DNA of 64,000 nucleotides from Methanarcanum sp963640855 (lineage in GTDB: Archaea > Thermoplasmatota > Thermoplasmata > Methanomassiliicoccales > Methanomethylophilaceae): NCBI GenBank assembly GCA_963640855.1, contig CAVIAJ010000001.1:1-64000 (forward strand), in the 5' to 3' direction. Numbering within the stretch: position 1 is the first letter of the stretch; each line of letters opens with the position of its first letter. The position numbers and the translations under genes were made by a program. Under the pieces are notes generated by a model. That model worked only from the letters and a program-made list of their open reading frames with translations. It did not search any database and had not been told where the DNA came from. Positions 16,345 to 25,027 of this stretch are shown in pieces.

Positions 16345-16695
16345 TTATCTTGTCAGTGAAGAGGCTGCAGCGAACTTGCTCTGTGCGAGTTCCGTCATCA
16401 CCTGAGTGTTGACGATCTTTTCGCGAACCATCGTTCTGACCGCGTCCGACCTGTCGATGTAGATCCCATCTTCTATCATCGAGTCGATCGTATCGATCTC
16501 GGCATTCGCGAGACGTACTGCAACCTCGTTTCTGTGAGTCTGTGATACGCCGGCATCCCTATCGACGTATGCACGTATGGTCGACCTTATGAACAGTGAA
16601 CGTCCTCCTAATTCGGGGTGATCCTGAAGATACTCATCCATTTCGCTGAGTTCTTCGTTACTCATCCTGAGGGAGATGATTTTTCCGTCTTCCAT
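16345..16695 (-). CDS. Tandem ribbon-helix-helix DNA-binding protein (CdrS/CdrL-like)
   Basis: 116 residues from the ATG at 16695, which has an AGGTGA ribosome-binding site 5 nt upstream; a GTG at 16704 overlaps that site. Two RHH units can be read: KIISLRMSNEELSEMDEYL...GGRSLFIRSTIRAYV (about 5-46) and EVAVRLANAEIDTIDSMI...DRSDAVRTMVREKIV (about 58-97). RHH dimers bind short inverted repeats through the beta-ribbon. Known context: in haloarchaea RHH proteins CdrS and CdrL control ftsZ and sit next to it. Here the same order is seen, and a candidate autoregulatory operator sits at 16776-16792. Confidence 0.8.
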   Translation of the reverse strand: MEDGKIISLRMSNEELSEMDEYLQDHPELGGRSLFIRSTIRAYVDRDAGVSQTHRNEVAVRLANAEIDTIDSMIEDGIYIDRSDAVRTMVREKIVNTQVMTELAQSKFAAASSLTR

Positions 16696-16761
16696 TTCGG
16701 TCACCTGTCGGCTTTGTAGAGTGCTTCTTTCCCTTCAAGCTACGATATCAACATAATACTG

Positions 16762-16818
16762 CAGGTATATAAAATGTATGACAACGTCATACGAGCCGTA
16801 ATACAGAAATCATACAGA
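16762..16818 (-). promoter_or_regulatory. Promoter of the RHH gene with GTATGAC-AAC-GTCATAC operator
   Basis: The TATA box (minus-strand TTTATATACC, plus 16764-16774) lies directly beside a perfect 7-nt inverted repeat with 3-nt spacer, GTATGACAACGTCATAC, at 16776-16792. A further half site ATCATAC is near 16808-16814. The dyad covers the TFB-recognition position, an ideal place for repression. RHH proteins favour such short dyads, so autoregulation is likely (inference). Confidence 0.55.
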
Positions 16819-16930
16819 CACAAAGCATACGGATGCCCTGTGTCCTTTCTCTGTTCTTCCTTATTATAGATAATATAGGCAACCTATATAATCGGATTGT
16901 TCATTCAGCCAAACGGAATCAGGTGTACAG

Positions 16931-19828
16931 ATGATTTCCGATTACGGCGAGATGGAACTTAAATGGCAGAAGAGATGGGCGGATGCCGGTCTCAACTGTG
17001 CGAACAGAGATGAGAAGAAACCCAAATTCATGGTTATATTCGCATATCCCGGTGTTACGGGATATCTTCACGTCGGTCATATGAGAGGATTCTCATATGC
17101 GGACGCTATCGGAAGATACAAGCGTATGACAGGGTATAACGTCTTATTCCCTGTCGGTACACACGCTACCGGTAACGGATCTATCAGTCTTGCCAACAAG
17201 ATCAAGAAGCGTAACGAGGGCATGATTGACTACATGCTCAGAAACGGCTGTCCCGAATCCAAGTTCTCCGAACTTGAAGATCCGATGGCTGTTGTCAACT
17301 TCTTCAATGATGTTTATCAGAATGAATATTGGAAGAGATTCGGATTCCTCGCCGACTGGAGAAGATTCACCTGTACCCTATACCCCGACTATTCCAAATT
17401 TATGCAGTGGCAGTTCAGAAAGCTCAACGATGCGGGACTGCTGATTCAGAAGCCGTATTACGCCCCGTCGTGCGTATCATGCGGACCCGTTGCCGTAGAT
17501 GCATCCGAGACGGATATCTCCAAAGGAGGTAACGCCGAGACACAGGAATATGTTCTTCTCAAGTTCAAACACGGAGACGAATATCTTGTCGCAGCGACAC
17601 TCAGGCCCGAAACCATCTACGGACAGGTCTGTTTCTGGGTGAATCCCGATGTGGAGTATGTAAAAATCACATACAAAGGAGAAACATGGATTGTTTCGCC
17701 GCAGGCATATGAGAAACTCGGATATCAGAAAGACGGTGTGGAGAAGATCGGAACGGTCATGGGTAAAGACATGATCGGATGGATGTGCACCGCACCCGCC
17801 CTTCATAAAGAAATTCCCGTATTCCCGGCAACATTCTGCGACCCCAACGTTGGTACCGGACTTGTCACATCATGCCCTTCCGACGCGCCAGACGACTGGA
17901 TTTCACTGGAAGCGGTGAAGAAAGACCCTGCAATGAAGGAAAAATACGGACTTTCGCAGGAACTTATCGATTCTGTGGTTCCTGTATCGATCATCGACAT
18001 CGAAGGCTACGGAGAATTCCCCGCTCAGACAATTATTAACAAACTGGGAATCACCGCACCCGGAGATCCCAAACTTATCGAAGCCAAGAAACAGGTCTAC
18101 AAAGACGGCTACCACATGGGTAAGATGAAACCGATCTGCGGAGAAATCGCAGGTATGCCTGTCGAGAGAGCCAAGGATAAGATGAAGGAAATCATGATCG
18201 CTGCAAACGAAGCCGATGTGTTCTTCGATCTTACCGAGGAAGTCGTATGCAGATGCGGACAGAAGGTCTACATCAAACGTATCGACGATCAGTGGTTCAT
18301 TAACTACGCCGATGAAAAACTCACGGAGAAAGCACACGAGCACTGCAAAGGTATGCACATCGAACCTCCGGAGTATTACAACAACGTTCACGGCGTTCTC
18401 GACTGGTTCAGAGAGAGGGCATGCGTACGTCTCGGTAACTGGCTCGGTACAAGGTTCCCGTTCGACGAGAAGTGGATTATCGAAGCGATTTCCGATTCAA
18501 CACTCTATCCGATTTACTATCTTGTTTCGATGTACGCAAACCGCGGAGACATAAAACCGGAACAGATGACTGACATATTCTTTGATTACGTCTATCTCGG
18601 AAAGGGAGACATCAACGAAGTTTCGTCTTCAACCGGAATCTCCGTTGAACTGCTCGACCGCATAAGGAAGGATGTTCAGTATTGGTATCCTCTCGACCTC
18701 AACCTCGGCGGCAAAGAGCACATGACTGTGCACTTCCCCGCATTCCTGTTCAATCACGTTGCGATTCTTCCCGAAGAGATGTGTCCCAAAGGCATCATGG
18801 TCAACTGGTACGTCACAGGTAAGAAATCGCCTTCCAACGTAAACGGAAAGATTTCCAAATCAAAGGGTGGAGCGCAGCCCATTCCCGGTGCCGTCGGCAA
18901 ATTCGGTATCGACGGAATGAGGCTGTTCTACGCACACTCCGCCTCGCCGTTCGTAGATGTCGAATGGGATGAGGACAACGTATATACATACAGGCAAAGA
19001 ATCGATAAGATTGTCAAATTCACTGACGATATTCTCGCCATGGACGGTAACGTACACGGAACAATCGACGATTGGCTTCTTTCAAGATTCCACACCCACA
19101 TCGCACAGATCAGGGAAGCAATGGATTCCTTTGACATCAGGCAGATGGCATCCGTTGTCTACTTCGAGATGTTCAACGACTTTAAATGGTATATCAGAAG
19201 GGGCGGAAACGATAAAGATACAATCAGAGAAGCCGCGAAGATTTGGATTACGACGATGATGCCTGTCACACCCCACATCGCAGAAGAACTCTGGGAGGAG
19301 TTCGGATTTGAGGGAATGGTTGCGGAAGCACAGCTCGCAGATGCAGACGTAGACATTCGTTCACCCGCCGCAGAATACGGAGAAGATCTCATCAGAGATG
19401 TCATGTCCGATATCGCGGAGATCATCAAGGTCACGGGAATGCAGCCGAAGAACATCATCGTGTACACCGCGGCGGCATGGAAATGTCAGATTCTTTCCAA
19501 AGCTGTGGAACTTCACAGAGAAGGAAAATTGGATGTTCCCACACTCACAAAAGCATGTATGGCGGATGAGAATCTCAGGAAGATGGGTAAGGCTGTTTCC
19601 GATTTTGCGAGAAAGACCGCACAGGACTATATGAGACTGCCTTTGGAGAAGATCGAAGCCGTATCGGGACTTGACGAAACGGCACACCTTTCCGCAGCCG
19701 CAGGATTCATGTCCGAAGAGCTGGGATATGAGGTAAAAGTCATGTCCGCGGATGCAGAGAACATCTACGACCCTCAGAAGAAATCCAAGGTAGCGACACC
19801 CGGCAAACCCGGTATCTATCTTGAATGA
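16931..19828 (+). CDS. leuS: Leucyl-tRNA synthetase, archaeal type
   Basis: 965 residues, normal for archaeal/eukaryotic LeuRS. Class I signatures: HVGH within YLHVGHMRGFSYADAI (about residues 44-48) and KISKS (about 638-642). A CP1 editing domain lies between (about 170-420, with the LRPETIYG segment). A CxxC pair near 177-180 and another near 439-441 may form the zinc sites. The anticodon-binding and C-terminal domains are complete. A TATA-like CCTATATAATC is about 45 nt upstream. It ends at a hairpin shared with the convergent ubiX. Confidence 0.97.
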   Translation: MISDYGEMELKWQKRWADAGLNCANRDEKKPKFMVIFAYPGVTGYLHVGHMRGFSYADAIGRYKRMTGYNVLFPVGTHATGNGSISLANKIKKRNEGMIDYMLRNGCPESKFSELEDPMAVVNFFNDVYQNEYWKRFGFLADWRRFTCTLYPDYSKFMQWQFRKLNDAGLLIQKPYYAPSCVSCGPVAVDASETDISKGGNAETQEYVLLKFKHGDEYLVAATLRPETIYGQVCFWVNPDVEYVKITYKGETWIVSPQAYEKLGYQKDGVEKIGTVMGKDMIGWMCTAPALHKEIPVFPATFCDPNVGTGLVTSCPSDAPDDWISLEAVKKDPAMKEKYGLSQELIDSVVPVSIIDIEGYGEFPAQTIINKLGITAPGDPKLIEAKKQVYKDGYHMGKMKPICGEIAGMPVERAKDKMKEIMIAANEADVFFDLTEEVVCRCGQKVYIKRIDDQWFINYADEKLTEKAHEHCKGMHIEPPEYYNNVHGVLDWFRERACVRLGNWLGTRFPFDEKWIIEAISDSTLYPIYYLVSMYANRGDIKPEQMTDIFFDYVYLGKGDINEVSSSTGISVELLDRIRKDVQYWYPLDLNLGGKEHMTVHFPAFLFNHVAILPEEMCPKGIMVNWYVTGKKSPSNVNGKISKSKGGAQPIPGAVGKFGIDGMRLFYAHSASPFVDVEWDEDNVYTYRQRIDKIVKFTDDILAMDGNVHGTIDDWLLSRFHTHIAQIREAMDSFDIRQMASVVYFEMFNDFKWYIRRGGNDKDTIREAAKIWITTMMPVTPHIAEELWEEFGFEGMVAEAQLADADVDIRSPAAEYGEDLIRDVMSDIAEIIKVTGMQPKNIIVYTAAAWKCQILSKAVELHREGKLDVPTLTKACMADENLRKMGKAVSDFARKTAQDYMRLPLEKIEAVSGLDETAHLSAAAGFMSEELGYEVKVMSADAENIYDPQKKSKVATPGKPGIYLE

Positions 19829-19832
19829 AAGG

Positions 19833-19860
19833 TGAAGGCCCCGCACAGCGGGGCATTCAC
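19833..19860. terminator. Bidirectional terminator between leuS and ubiX
   Basis: GTGAA.GCCCCGC-ACA-GCGGGGC.TTCAC: a 12-bp stem with one internal mismatch, located between the two convergent stop codons. Confidence 0.75.
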
Positions 19861-20399
19861 TCCCATTTTTTGTAAAGACGGTGTTCCAGACCTACCTGAT
19901 CCAAACATCTTCCGACAATGAAATTAACGATATCGTCCAATGATTCCGGTTTTGAATAGAATCCCGGATTCGCATCGAGGATACAGGCACCCGCAAGGGA
20001 CAATTCATACTCATTCCTGAGGAAGATTGTACTCTTCGGAGTTTCTCTGGGTATTAAGACAAGTTTCCTGGATTCCTTGAGTGCCACGGCAGCAGCTCTT
20101 GTAATCAGCGTATCCGCAATACCTGCGTGAATCTTCGCAAGAGTGGAACCGCTGCAGGGTGCGACGAACATAGCATCGAAACGGAAACTTCCCGACGATA
20201 TCGAAGCGAAGAGATCGTCATCAGAAAACACAGTGTCAGCCATCACTTCCACTTCTTCAGCGGTGTATTCTGTCTCATGCGCAATGATCTTCCTGCCCAT
20301 CTCCGAGATGACCAAAATCTTCTCTCCGGGAAGGTTCTGCAGGAGGCGTATGCCGTACATCGAACCCGATGCACCGGTAATCGCGATGACGAATCTCAT
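19857..20399 (-). CDS. ubiX: UbiX-family flavin prenyltransferase
   Basis: 180 residues. The N-terminal AITGASGSMYGIRLL, the SGSFRFDAMFVAPCSGSTLAKI segment and LIPRETPKSTIFLRNE are the flavin and dimethylallyl-phosphate sites of UbiX/Pad1 enzymes, which make prenylated FMN for UbiD-type decarboxylases. The start ATG follows directly from the strand-1 motif (MRFVIAITGASG). No ubiD is adjacent. In archaea the pair is implicated in the alternative mevalonate pathway; HMG-CoA reductase is in this window at 59.2 kb. Confidence 0.93.
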   Translation of the reverse strand: MRFVIAITGASGSMYGIRLLQNLPGEKILVISEMGRKIIAHETEYTAEEVEVMADTVFSDDDLFASISSGSFRFDAMFVAPCSGSTLAKIHAGIADTLITRAAAVALKESRKLVLIPRETPKSTIFLRNEYELSLAGACILDANPGFYSKPESLDDIVNFIVGRCLDQVGLEHRLYKKWE

Positions 20400-20533
20400 G
20401 TTCGGGTGATACGGACAGGCAGTTAATTAAAGTATCAGACGTTTTCCGAAGATACCGAACGAATCGGGAAGCATACAACCGCGGTATGAAGATATGCCAT
20501 ACCGTCCTGAATTCCGTCTGATTCTGCCAACGG

Positions 20534-20593
20534 TTATATAGTAGACTATTATAACAAGCCCTATCGCAGCATAGGCTATAGCCTGTATGCGGT
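20534..20593 (+). promoter_or_regulatory. Promoter and hairpin leader of the S19e-aIF6 operon
   Basis: The TATA box CGGTTATATAG at 20532-20542 is followed by a leader holding the hairpin GCATA-GGCT-TA-AGCC-TG-TATGC (20569-20590), then AGAGGTAA before the rps19e ATG. A strong 5'-UTR hairpin ahead of ribosomal protein genes suggests autogenous control; not proven. Confidence 0.5.
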
Positions 20594-20617
20594 GAAGAAC
20601 AAAAAAGAGGTAACAAA

Positions 20618-21046
20618 ATGGTAACCGTCTATGACGTGCCTGCCGAGAAACTCATTCTCAAGGTCGCAGAGAAGCTCAAGCAGAACTCTGCAATCGTGCC
20701 CCCTGAGTGGGCTGAGTTTGTGAAGACCGGTGTGCACACAGAGAGGGCCCCCTCGCAGGAGGACTGGTGGTTCACCAGGTCCGCCTCCATTATGAGGAAG
20801 CTCTATGTCAAAGGTCCCATGGGATCTTCGAAACTTGCAGCCGAGTACGGTGGATACCGCGACAAGGGTACAATGCCCAACAGAGCGGTCAAGGGAAGCC
20901 GTAACATCGCCAGAAAATGTATGATTCAGCTCGAGCAGGCTGGCTATCTCGTCTCGAAAGACAAGAAGGGCCGTGCTATCAGCCCCAGCGGAATGTCTCT
21001 TCTTGACAACGCCGCCAAAGAGGTTTATGACGAGATGAACGCCTGA
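20618..21046 (+). CDS. rps19e: Ribosomal protein S19e (eS19)
   Basis: 142 residues, normal length. Diagnostic eS19 segments: VPAEKLILKVAEKLK, PPEWAEFVKTGVHTERAP, DWWFTRSASIMRKLYVKGPMG and RNIARKCMIQLEQAGYL. Small-subunit protein found only in archaea and eukaryotes, with a role in 40S/30S maturation. First gene of a compact operon with PDCD5, L39e, L31e and aIF6, a classic archaeal arrangement. Confidence 0.97.
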   Translation: MVTVYDVPAEKLILKVAEKLKQNSAIVPPEWAEFVKTGVHTERAPSQEDWWFTRSASIMRKLYVKGPMGSSKLAAEYGGYRDKGTMPNRAVKGSRNIARKCMIQLEQAGYLVSKDKKGRAISPSGMSLLDNAAKEVYDEMNA

Positions 21047-21058
21047 GGAGGTATCGGC

Positions 21059-21400
21059 ATGGATGATCCTGAATTGGAAGCATTGAGACAGAGAAAACTT
21101 GCGGAGATGCAGGCAAACCAGCAACAGGCTGCGGCGCAGCAGCAGGCGGCGGAGAACCAGCGCAAACAGATGGAACTTCAGAAACAGATGATTCTGAGGC
21201 AGATTCTTACTCCTGAAGCAAGGGACAGGCTCGCCAACGTTAGGGTAGCAAACCCTCAGATGGCGGACATGGTCGAAATGCAGCTGATACAGCTTGCCCA
21301 GTCGGGCAGACTCCAGGGAGTCATTACGGACGCCATGCTGAGAGACATCCTTAGAAAGGTCGCCCCGCAACACAGGGAGATCAAAATCGAGAGGAGATAA
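21059..21400 (+). CDS. PDCD5 / TFAR19-family DNA-binding protein
   Basis: 113 residues. N-terminal Gln-rich helix (QANQQQAAAQQQAAENQRKQ, about 16-35), then the conserved triple-helix core (ILTPEARDRLANVRVANPQMADMVE). Archaeal homologues are nucleic-acid-binding proteins whose genes usually sit between those for S19e and L39e, as here. GAGGAGGTATCGGC gives a strong ribosome-binding site. Confidence 0.93.
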   Translation: MDDPELEALRQRKLAEMQANQQQAAAQQQAAENQRKQMELQKQMILRQILTPEARDRLANVRVANPQMADMVEMQLIQLAQSGRLQGVITDAMLRDILRKVAPQHREIKIERR

Positions 21401-21402
21401 TC

Positions 21403-21558
21403 ATGTCATCAACAAAACCGCCAGCCATGAAAGCCAGGCTCAACAAACTGGTTAACCAGAACCGCCGTGTTCCCGCCTGGGTTATGATCAAGACGAACAG
21501 GCAGTTCCTCCGCCACCCTAAGAGAAGGTCCTGGCGCATGAGCAAAATCAAGGAGTGA
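21403..21558 (+). CDS. rpl39e: Ribosomal protein L39e (eL39)
   Basis: 51 residues, very basic, normal length for the smallest large-subunit protein. The sequence runs MSSTKPPAMKARLNKLVNQN and ends RRSWRMSKIKE; the RRVPAWVMIKT and HPKRRSWR segments are diagnostic. It lines the exit tunnel. ATG is preceded by GAGGAGATAATC two bases after the previous stop codon. Confidence 0.96.
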   Translation: MSSTKPPAMKARLNKLVNQNRRVPAWVMIKTNRQFLRHPKRRSWRMSKIKE

Positions 21559-21566
21559 GGGATAGA

Positions 21567-21854
21567 ATGAGTGACGAAGTAGAGAGGATTATTACAATCC
21601 CCATGAGAGCCACCAAGATGGCCCCCCGTACCAAGAGAGCAGCACGTGCGATCAAGGAAATCAGGGACAACATCGCAAGGCACATGAAAGCCGATGCAGA
21701 CAAAATCTGGATCGACAAAGCACTCAACGAGAAGATTTGGGAGAGAGGAATCCAGAGCCCTCCCAAGAAAGTGACTGTCAAAGCAGTCAAGTTCGAAGAC
21801 GGTCTCGTCGAGGTTTCACTCGTTGTGCCCGCAGAAAACAAAGCCGCAGAGTGA
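21567..21854 (+). CDS. rpl31e: Ribosomal protein L31e (eL31)
   Basis: 95 residues from the ATG at 21567 (GAGGGATAG ribosome-binding site; the frame is open to 21555 but ATG is right after the site). Conserved IITIPMRATKMAPRTKRAARAI and DKIWIDKALNEKIWERGI... segments. Archaeal/eukaryotic large-subunit protein near the exit tunnel. Confidence 0.95.
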   Translation: MSDEVERIITIPMRATKMAPRTKRAARAIKEIRDNIARHMKADADKIWIDKALNEKIWERGIQSPPKKVTVKAVKFEDGLVEVSLVVPAENKAAE

Positions 21855-21859
21855 TCGCA

Positions 21860-22525
21860 ATGATGAGACGTTCGAACTACGACGGTAACCCCAACATTGG
21901 TGTATTCGCTGTAGCAAACGAGAGTCTCGCATTCGTAGCTCATGATGCCGTCGACGGTTTCGTCGACAGCATCGATCGGACACTTGGCGTCGAATGCATA
22001 AGGACGACCGTAGCAGACAGTTATGTTGTAGGCTCTCTCGTCGCAATGAATTCAAACGGCGCCATCGTGTCAGGGCTGGCCGGGGAGAGGGAATTGGATG
22101 TTATCCGTTCCAAGATCCCCGTTGCCACCCTCAATGACAAACTTAACGCAGCAGGAAACAACATCCTTGTCAATGACAAGGGAGCAATTGTCAATCCCGA
22201 AATCGATAACAAATCGATGAAGGAAATCGAAGACGCACTCGGCGTAGAGTGTGTAAGAGGAACAATAGCGGACATCGTGACCGTTGGTTCTTCATGCAGG
22301 GTCACGAACAAAGGTATTGCAGTCTGTGCGGATGCAACGGACGACGATATCGCACTGATTAAAGATGTTCTCAAAGTAGAGAACATCGTGAGGACTACAC
22401 TCAATCACGGATGCAAATTCATCGCACCCGGCGTTCTTGCCAACTCCAAAGGAGCATTGGTAGGCGATCTTACAACACCTATCGAGATGGGTAAGTTGGA
22501 AGATGCTTTGGACCTTTACGACTGA
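21860..22525 (+). CDS. eif6: Translation initiation factor aIF6
   Basis: 221 residues, the five-fold pseudo-symmetric IF6 fold built from repeats such as NPNIGVFAVANESLAF, CIRTTVADSYVVGSLVAMN, and CVRGTIADIVTVGS. aIF6 binds the 50S subunit and blocks premature joining. The start ATG at 21860 (or 21863) follows GTGATC, a direct match to the 16S anti-Shine-Dalgarno; a GTG at 21851 overlaps the L31e stop and is a less likely start. L18a and prefoldin alpha, which often follow in archaea, are absent: a minus-strand gene begins at once. Confidence 0.95.
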   Translation: MMRRSNYDGNPNIGVFAVANESLAFVAHDAVDGFVDSIDRTLGVECIRTTVADSYVVGSLVAMNSNGAIVSGLAGERELDVIRSKIPVATLNDKLNAAGNNILVNDKGAIVNPEIDNKSMKEIEDALGVECVRGTIADIVTVGSSCRVTNKGIAVCADATDDDIALIKDVLKVENIVRTTLNHGCKFIAPGVLANSKGALVGDLTTPIEMGKLEDALDLYD

Positions 22526-23170
22526 TTATAAGTCGAAGACCCAGCATTCTCCGTTCTGAGGAATTTTATCTTTTGTTATCTCAGTACTCTTTCCGACTTT
22601 CACAATCTTTCTTCCGCCGATTCTGCTCAGGAAAGGTTCTATGCCGGAGATCTCATCGATCGTCAGTCCGTCCGCGTGATAGTGCATCGGAATCACAATC
22701 GAGGGATTGACTTTACTGACAAACTTCACTGTCTCATCCAAACCCATCGTATAGAATCCGCCGACGGGAACCATCAGGATATCCGCATTCTTTACCGCAC
22801 TCATAACATCATCGGACGGCATACATCCGAGATCTCCGCAGTGACAGACAGAAACACCGTCAAGAGAGAAGAGATACATTGTGTTCTTTCCTCTTTTTGC
22901 ACCTTTGACCTCATCGTGGTACGTAGGAAGTCCTTTGAATCTGATATTGTGCGAAACGAAATCTCCGTTGCGGAATTTGCAATCTTCATGTTTTCCTGAG
23001 ATAACATCCGATGCATTGTGATCGTAATGATCGTGTGACATCAGTACAATATCTGCGGAAACCTCGGGTTTCTTCAATCCCATTGTTTTACCGTCATGGG
23101 GATCCATGACAACGGAAACATTATCATTCTTCACCGAGAAACATGAATGGCCGTACCACGTAATGCGCAT
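22526..23170 (-). CDS. Metal-dependent hydrolase, MBL fold, UPF0173/UlaG-like
   Basis: 214 residues from ATG at 23170 (MRITWYGHSCFSV, the canonical start of this family; the frame extends to 23200). The metal site is MSHDHYDHNASD with HCGDLGCMP and the later IPMHYHADG. Family members are predicted Zn/Mn hydrolases, some acting on lactone or phosphate esters; the substrate here is unknown. Its stop codon abuts that of aIF6, tail to tail. It shares a short divergent promoter region with the DUF373 gene. Confidence 0.87.
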   Translation of the reverse strand: MRITWYGHSCFSVKNDNVSVVMDPHDGKTMGLKKPEVSADIVLMSHDHYDHNASDVISGKHEDCKFRNGDFVSHNIRFKGLPTYHDEVKGAKRGKNTMYLFSLDGVSVCHCGDLGCMPSDDVMSAVKNADILMVPVGGFYTMGLDETVKFVSKVNPSIVIPMHYHADGLTIDEISGIEPFLSRIGGRKIVKVGKSTEITKDKIPQNGECWVFDL

Positions 23171-23256
23171 GAATCCGTATCTGCATCGGAATATATCCAA
23201 TCTCTGATTCTGACAAAACGATAATTTATTTATCGTCGCAGACGGAATATGGGTAT

Positions 23257-24384
23257 GTGACGAAGACTCTTGTGATCGCTGTCGACAGAGACGACGATTT
23301 TGGTGTTAAAGGGGGTGTCGAAACTCCCGTCATCGGTATCGAGGCAGCCAAGGATGCAGCTATGCGTTTCGGTGTTGTCGATCCTGAGGATTCCGATCTC
23401 AATGCATTGTTCGCCGCGATCAACATCTACAACGATTTGGTGTCCGATAACAAGGACGTTGAAATCGCACTTATATGCGGTGACAAGAAGGTAGGTCACA
23501 AATCCGATTCCATGCTTATCGAGGAATTGGAGAAAGTCATCAATACGGTACAGCCCGACCGTGCAATTCTGGTCGGAGACGGAGCCGAAGATGAGTACAT
23601 CTACCCTATTATCTCATCACGTGTCCCCGTAGATTCTGTCAGACGTGTTTACGTCAAACAGTCTCCCGGAATCGAAGGTTTCGTATACATTCTGACAAAA
23701 ACACTGAAGGATCCGGAAAAGAAGAAGAGATTCCTTGCACCTTTGGGATCGTTGCTGTGTATCATCGCAATGATCTATCTGATTGCGAATCTGTTGGCAT
23801 TTGCCGCAACAAATTCACTGTCATATGTGTTTTCTATGACAGCCCCTATCGTCGTATTCCTGATAGGCGGTTTGATTTTGGTGTATGCTTACGATGCCGC
23901 CGAGATAACGTACAGTTACATCGACAGGATAAGAGCAGGGCTCAAATCTCCGAGTATTACACTCACATTCAAGATTCTGTCAATTCTGCTGTTTATTACA
24001 GCCATAGTGATAGCAACGTTCTCGGTGAAGGATATCATCAACAACGGATTCTTCTTCACTGCGATGATATTCGTCTCGAATTTCCTGTGGCCTTTCATAT
24101 TCTGCATTCTGTTCAACTACATGGGTGTCGTAATCGACGATTACGTCGAAACAAAGCAGCTTACTTACGGTCTTGTGGCAACATCCGTGATGATTATGGG
24201 CGTAGGTTTCATCGTTCAGTTCGTTATCGATTTCCTCAAAAACTACATGGGATTCGGCACTGTCGAGAATATCATGATGATGTTCGAATTTGCCGCAGGT
24301 GTAGCTTCCATCATCGTTTCAAGTATGATTATGGCAGTCGAGAAGAGGAAAACCGCCAAGGTGACTGTCAATGATGTTCAGTGA
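23257..24384 (+). CDS. DUF373 family membrane protein
   Basis: 375 residues starting at GTG, with a TATA-like AATTTATTTATC about 28 nt upstream. The soluble N-terminal part begins TLVIAVDRDDDFGVKGG and includes IALICGDKKVG, which look like a Rossmann-type nucleotide or metal site. Six hydrophobic helices follow (about 168-365). DUF373 is archaeal and its function is unknown. The end overlaps the mptE start by 14 nt, suggesting one transcript. Confidence 0.85.
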   Translation: MTKTLVIAVDRDDDFGVKGGVETPVIGIEAAKDAAMRFGVVDPEDSDLNALFAAINIYNDLVSDNKDVEIALICGDKKVGHKSDSMLIEELEKVINTVQPDRAILVGDGAEDEYIYPIISSRVPVDSVRRVYVKQSPGIEGFVYILTKTLKDPEKKKRFLAPLGSLLCIIAMIYLIANLLAFAATNSLSYVFSMTAPIVVFLIGGLILVYAYDAAEITYSYIDRIRAGLKSPSITLTFKILSILLFITAIVIATFSVKDIINNGFFFTAMIFVSNFLWPFIFCILFNYMGVVIDDYVETKQLTYGLVATSVMIMGVGFIVQFVIDFLKNYMGFGTVENIMMMFEFAAGVASIIVSSMIMAVEKRKTAKVTVNDVQ

Positions 24385-25027
24385 ATGGTCTCCGGTTTAT
24401 GAGGAGATCTTAGCCGATATGGGATACAGCAAATCTTCGGATGAGACTTCCGCAAGGCTGCTGAAGACACTTATGCCGAATGCGGATCTCATAACGGATG
24501 ACGAACTGTCTCTTTTGTTTTCATCGGGTACGGCGACTGTATTCGGTGCGGCTGCGAGTCTTGAAGACGATATCGGGAAAGGAAATGTCAAAGGTACAAC
24601 AATATCGGCAGGTTCCGCCACGGAACGTGTGACGGCATTGGGTATTGTTCCGGATATTGTAGTTACGGACTTAGACGGGGATGTGAAGAGTCAGGCCGAA
24701 GCATCGGCTTCGGGTTCCGTTACGCTGATACATGCACACGGAGACAATGCGGATGCGTTGCTCAGATACTGCAAAGATTTCGAAGGCAAAGTAATCCTTA
24801 CGACACAGTCGAAACCGGACAACCTTCTCCGTAACTACGGCGGATTTACAGACGGCGACCGTGCGGTATGTCTTGCGAGACATTTCGGATGCCGTGAGAT
24901 AAGACTCTGCGGATTCGATTTCGAACACCCTTATCTGAAGGAAGGAACCGACCCTTCGGTAAAATTCAGGAAACTTCAGTGGGCGAAGAGGATTATCGGA
25001 GATTCCTCCGATATCATATTACCATGA
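24371..25027 (+). CDS. mptE: 6-hydroxymethyl-7,8-dihydropterin pyrophosphokinase, archaeal MptE type
   Basis: 218 residues, DUF115 family. Marks: TVFGAAASLEDDI, the DxDG motif VVTDLDGDV, HAHGDNADALLRY, and FTDGDRAVCLARHFGCREIRLCGFDFE. The enzyme makes the pyrophosphorylated pterin precursor of methanopterin or folate-like C1 carriers. It overlaps both neighbours: DUF373 upstream by 14 nt and the convergent M50 protease by 14 nt. Confidence 0.9.
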   Translation: MMFSEWSPVYEEILADMGYSKSSDETSARLLKTLMPNADLITDDELSLLFSSGTATVFGAAASLEDDIGKGNVKGTTISAGSATERVTALGIVPDIVVTDLDGDVKSQAEASASGSVTLIHAHGDNADALLRYCKDFEGKVILTTQSKPDNLLRNYGGFTDGDRAVCLARHFGCREIRLCGFDFEHPYLKEGTDPSVKFRKLQWAKRIIGDSSDIILP

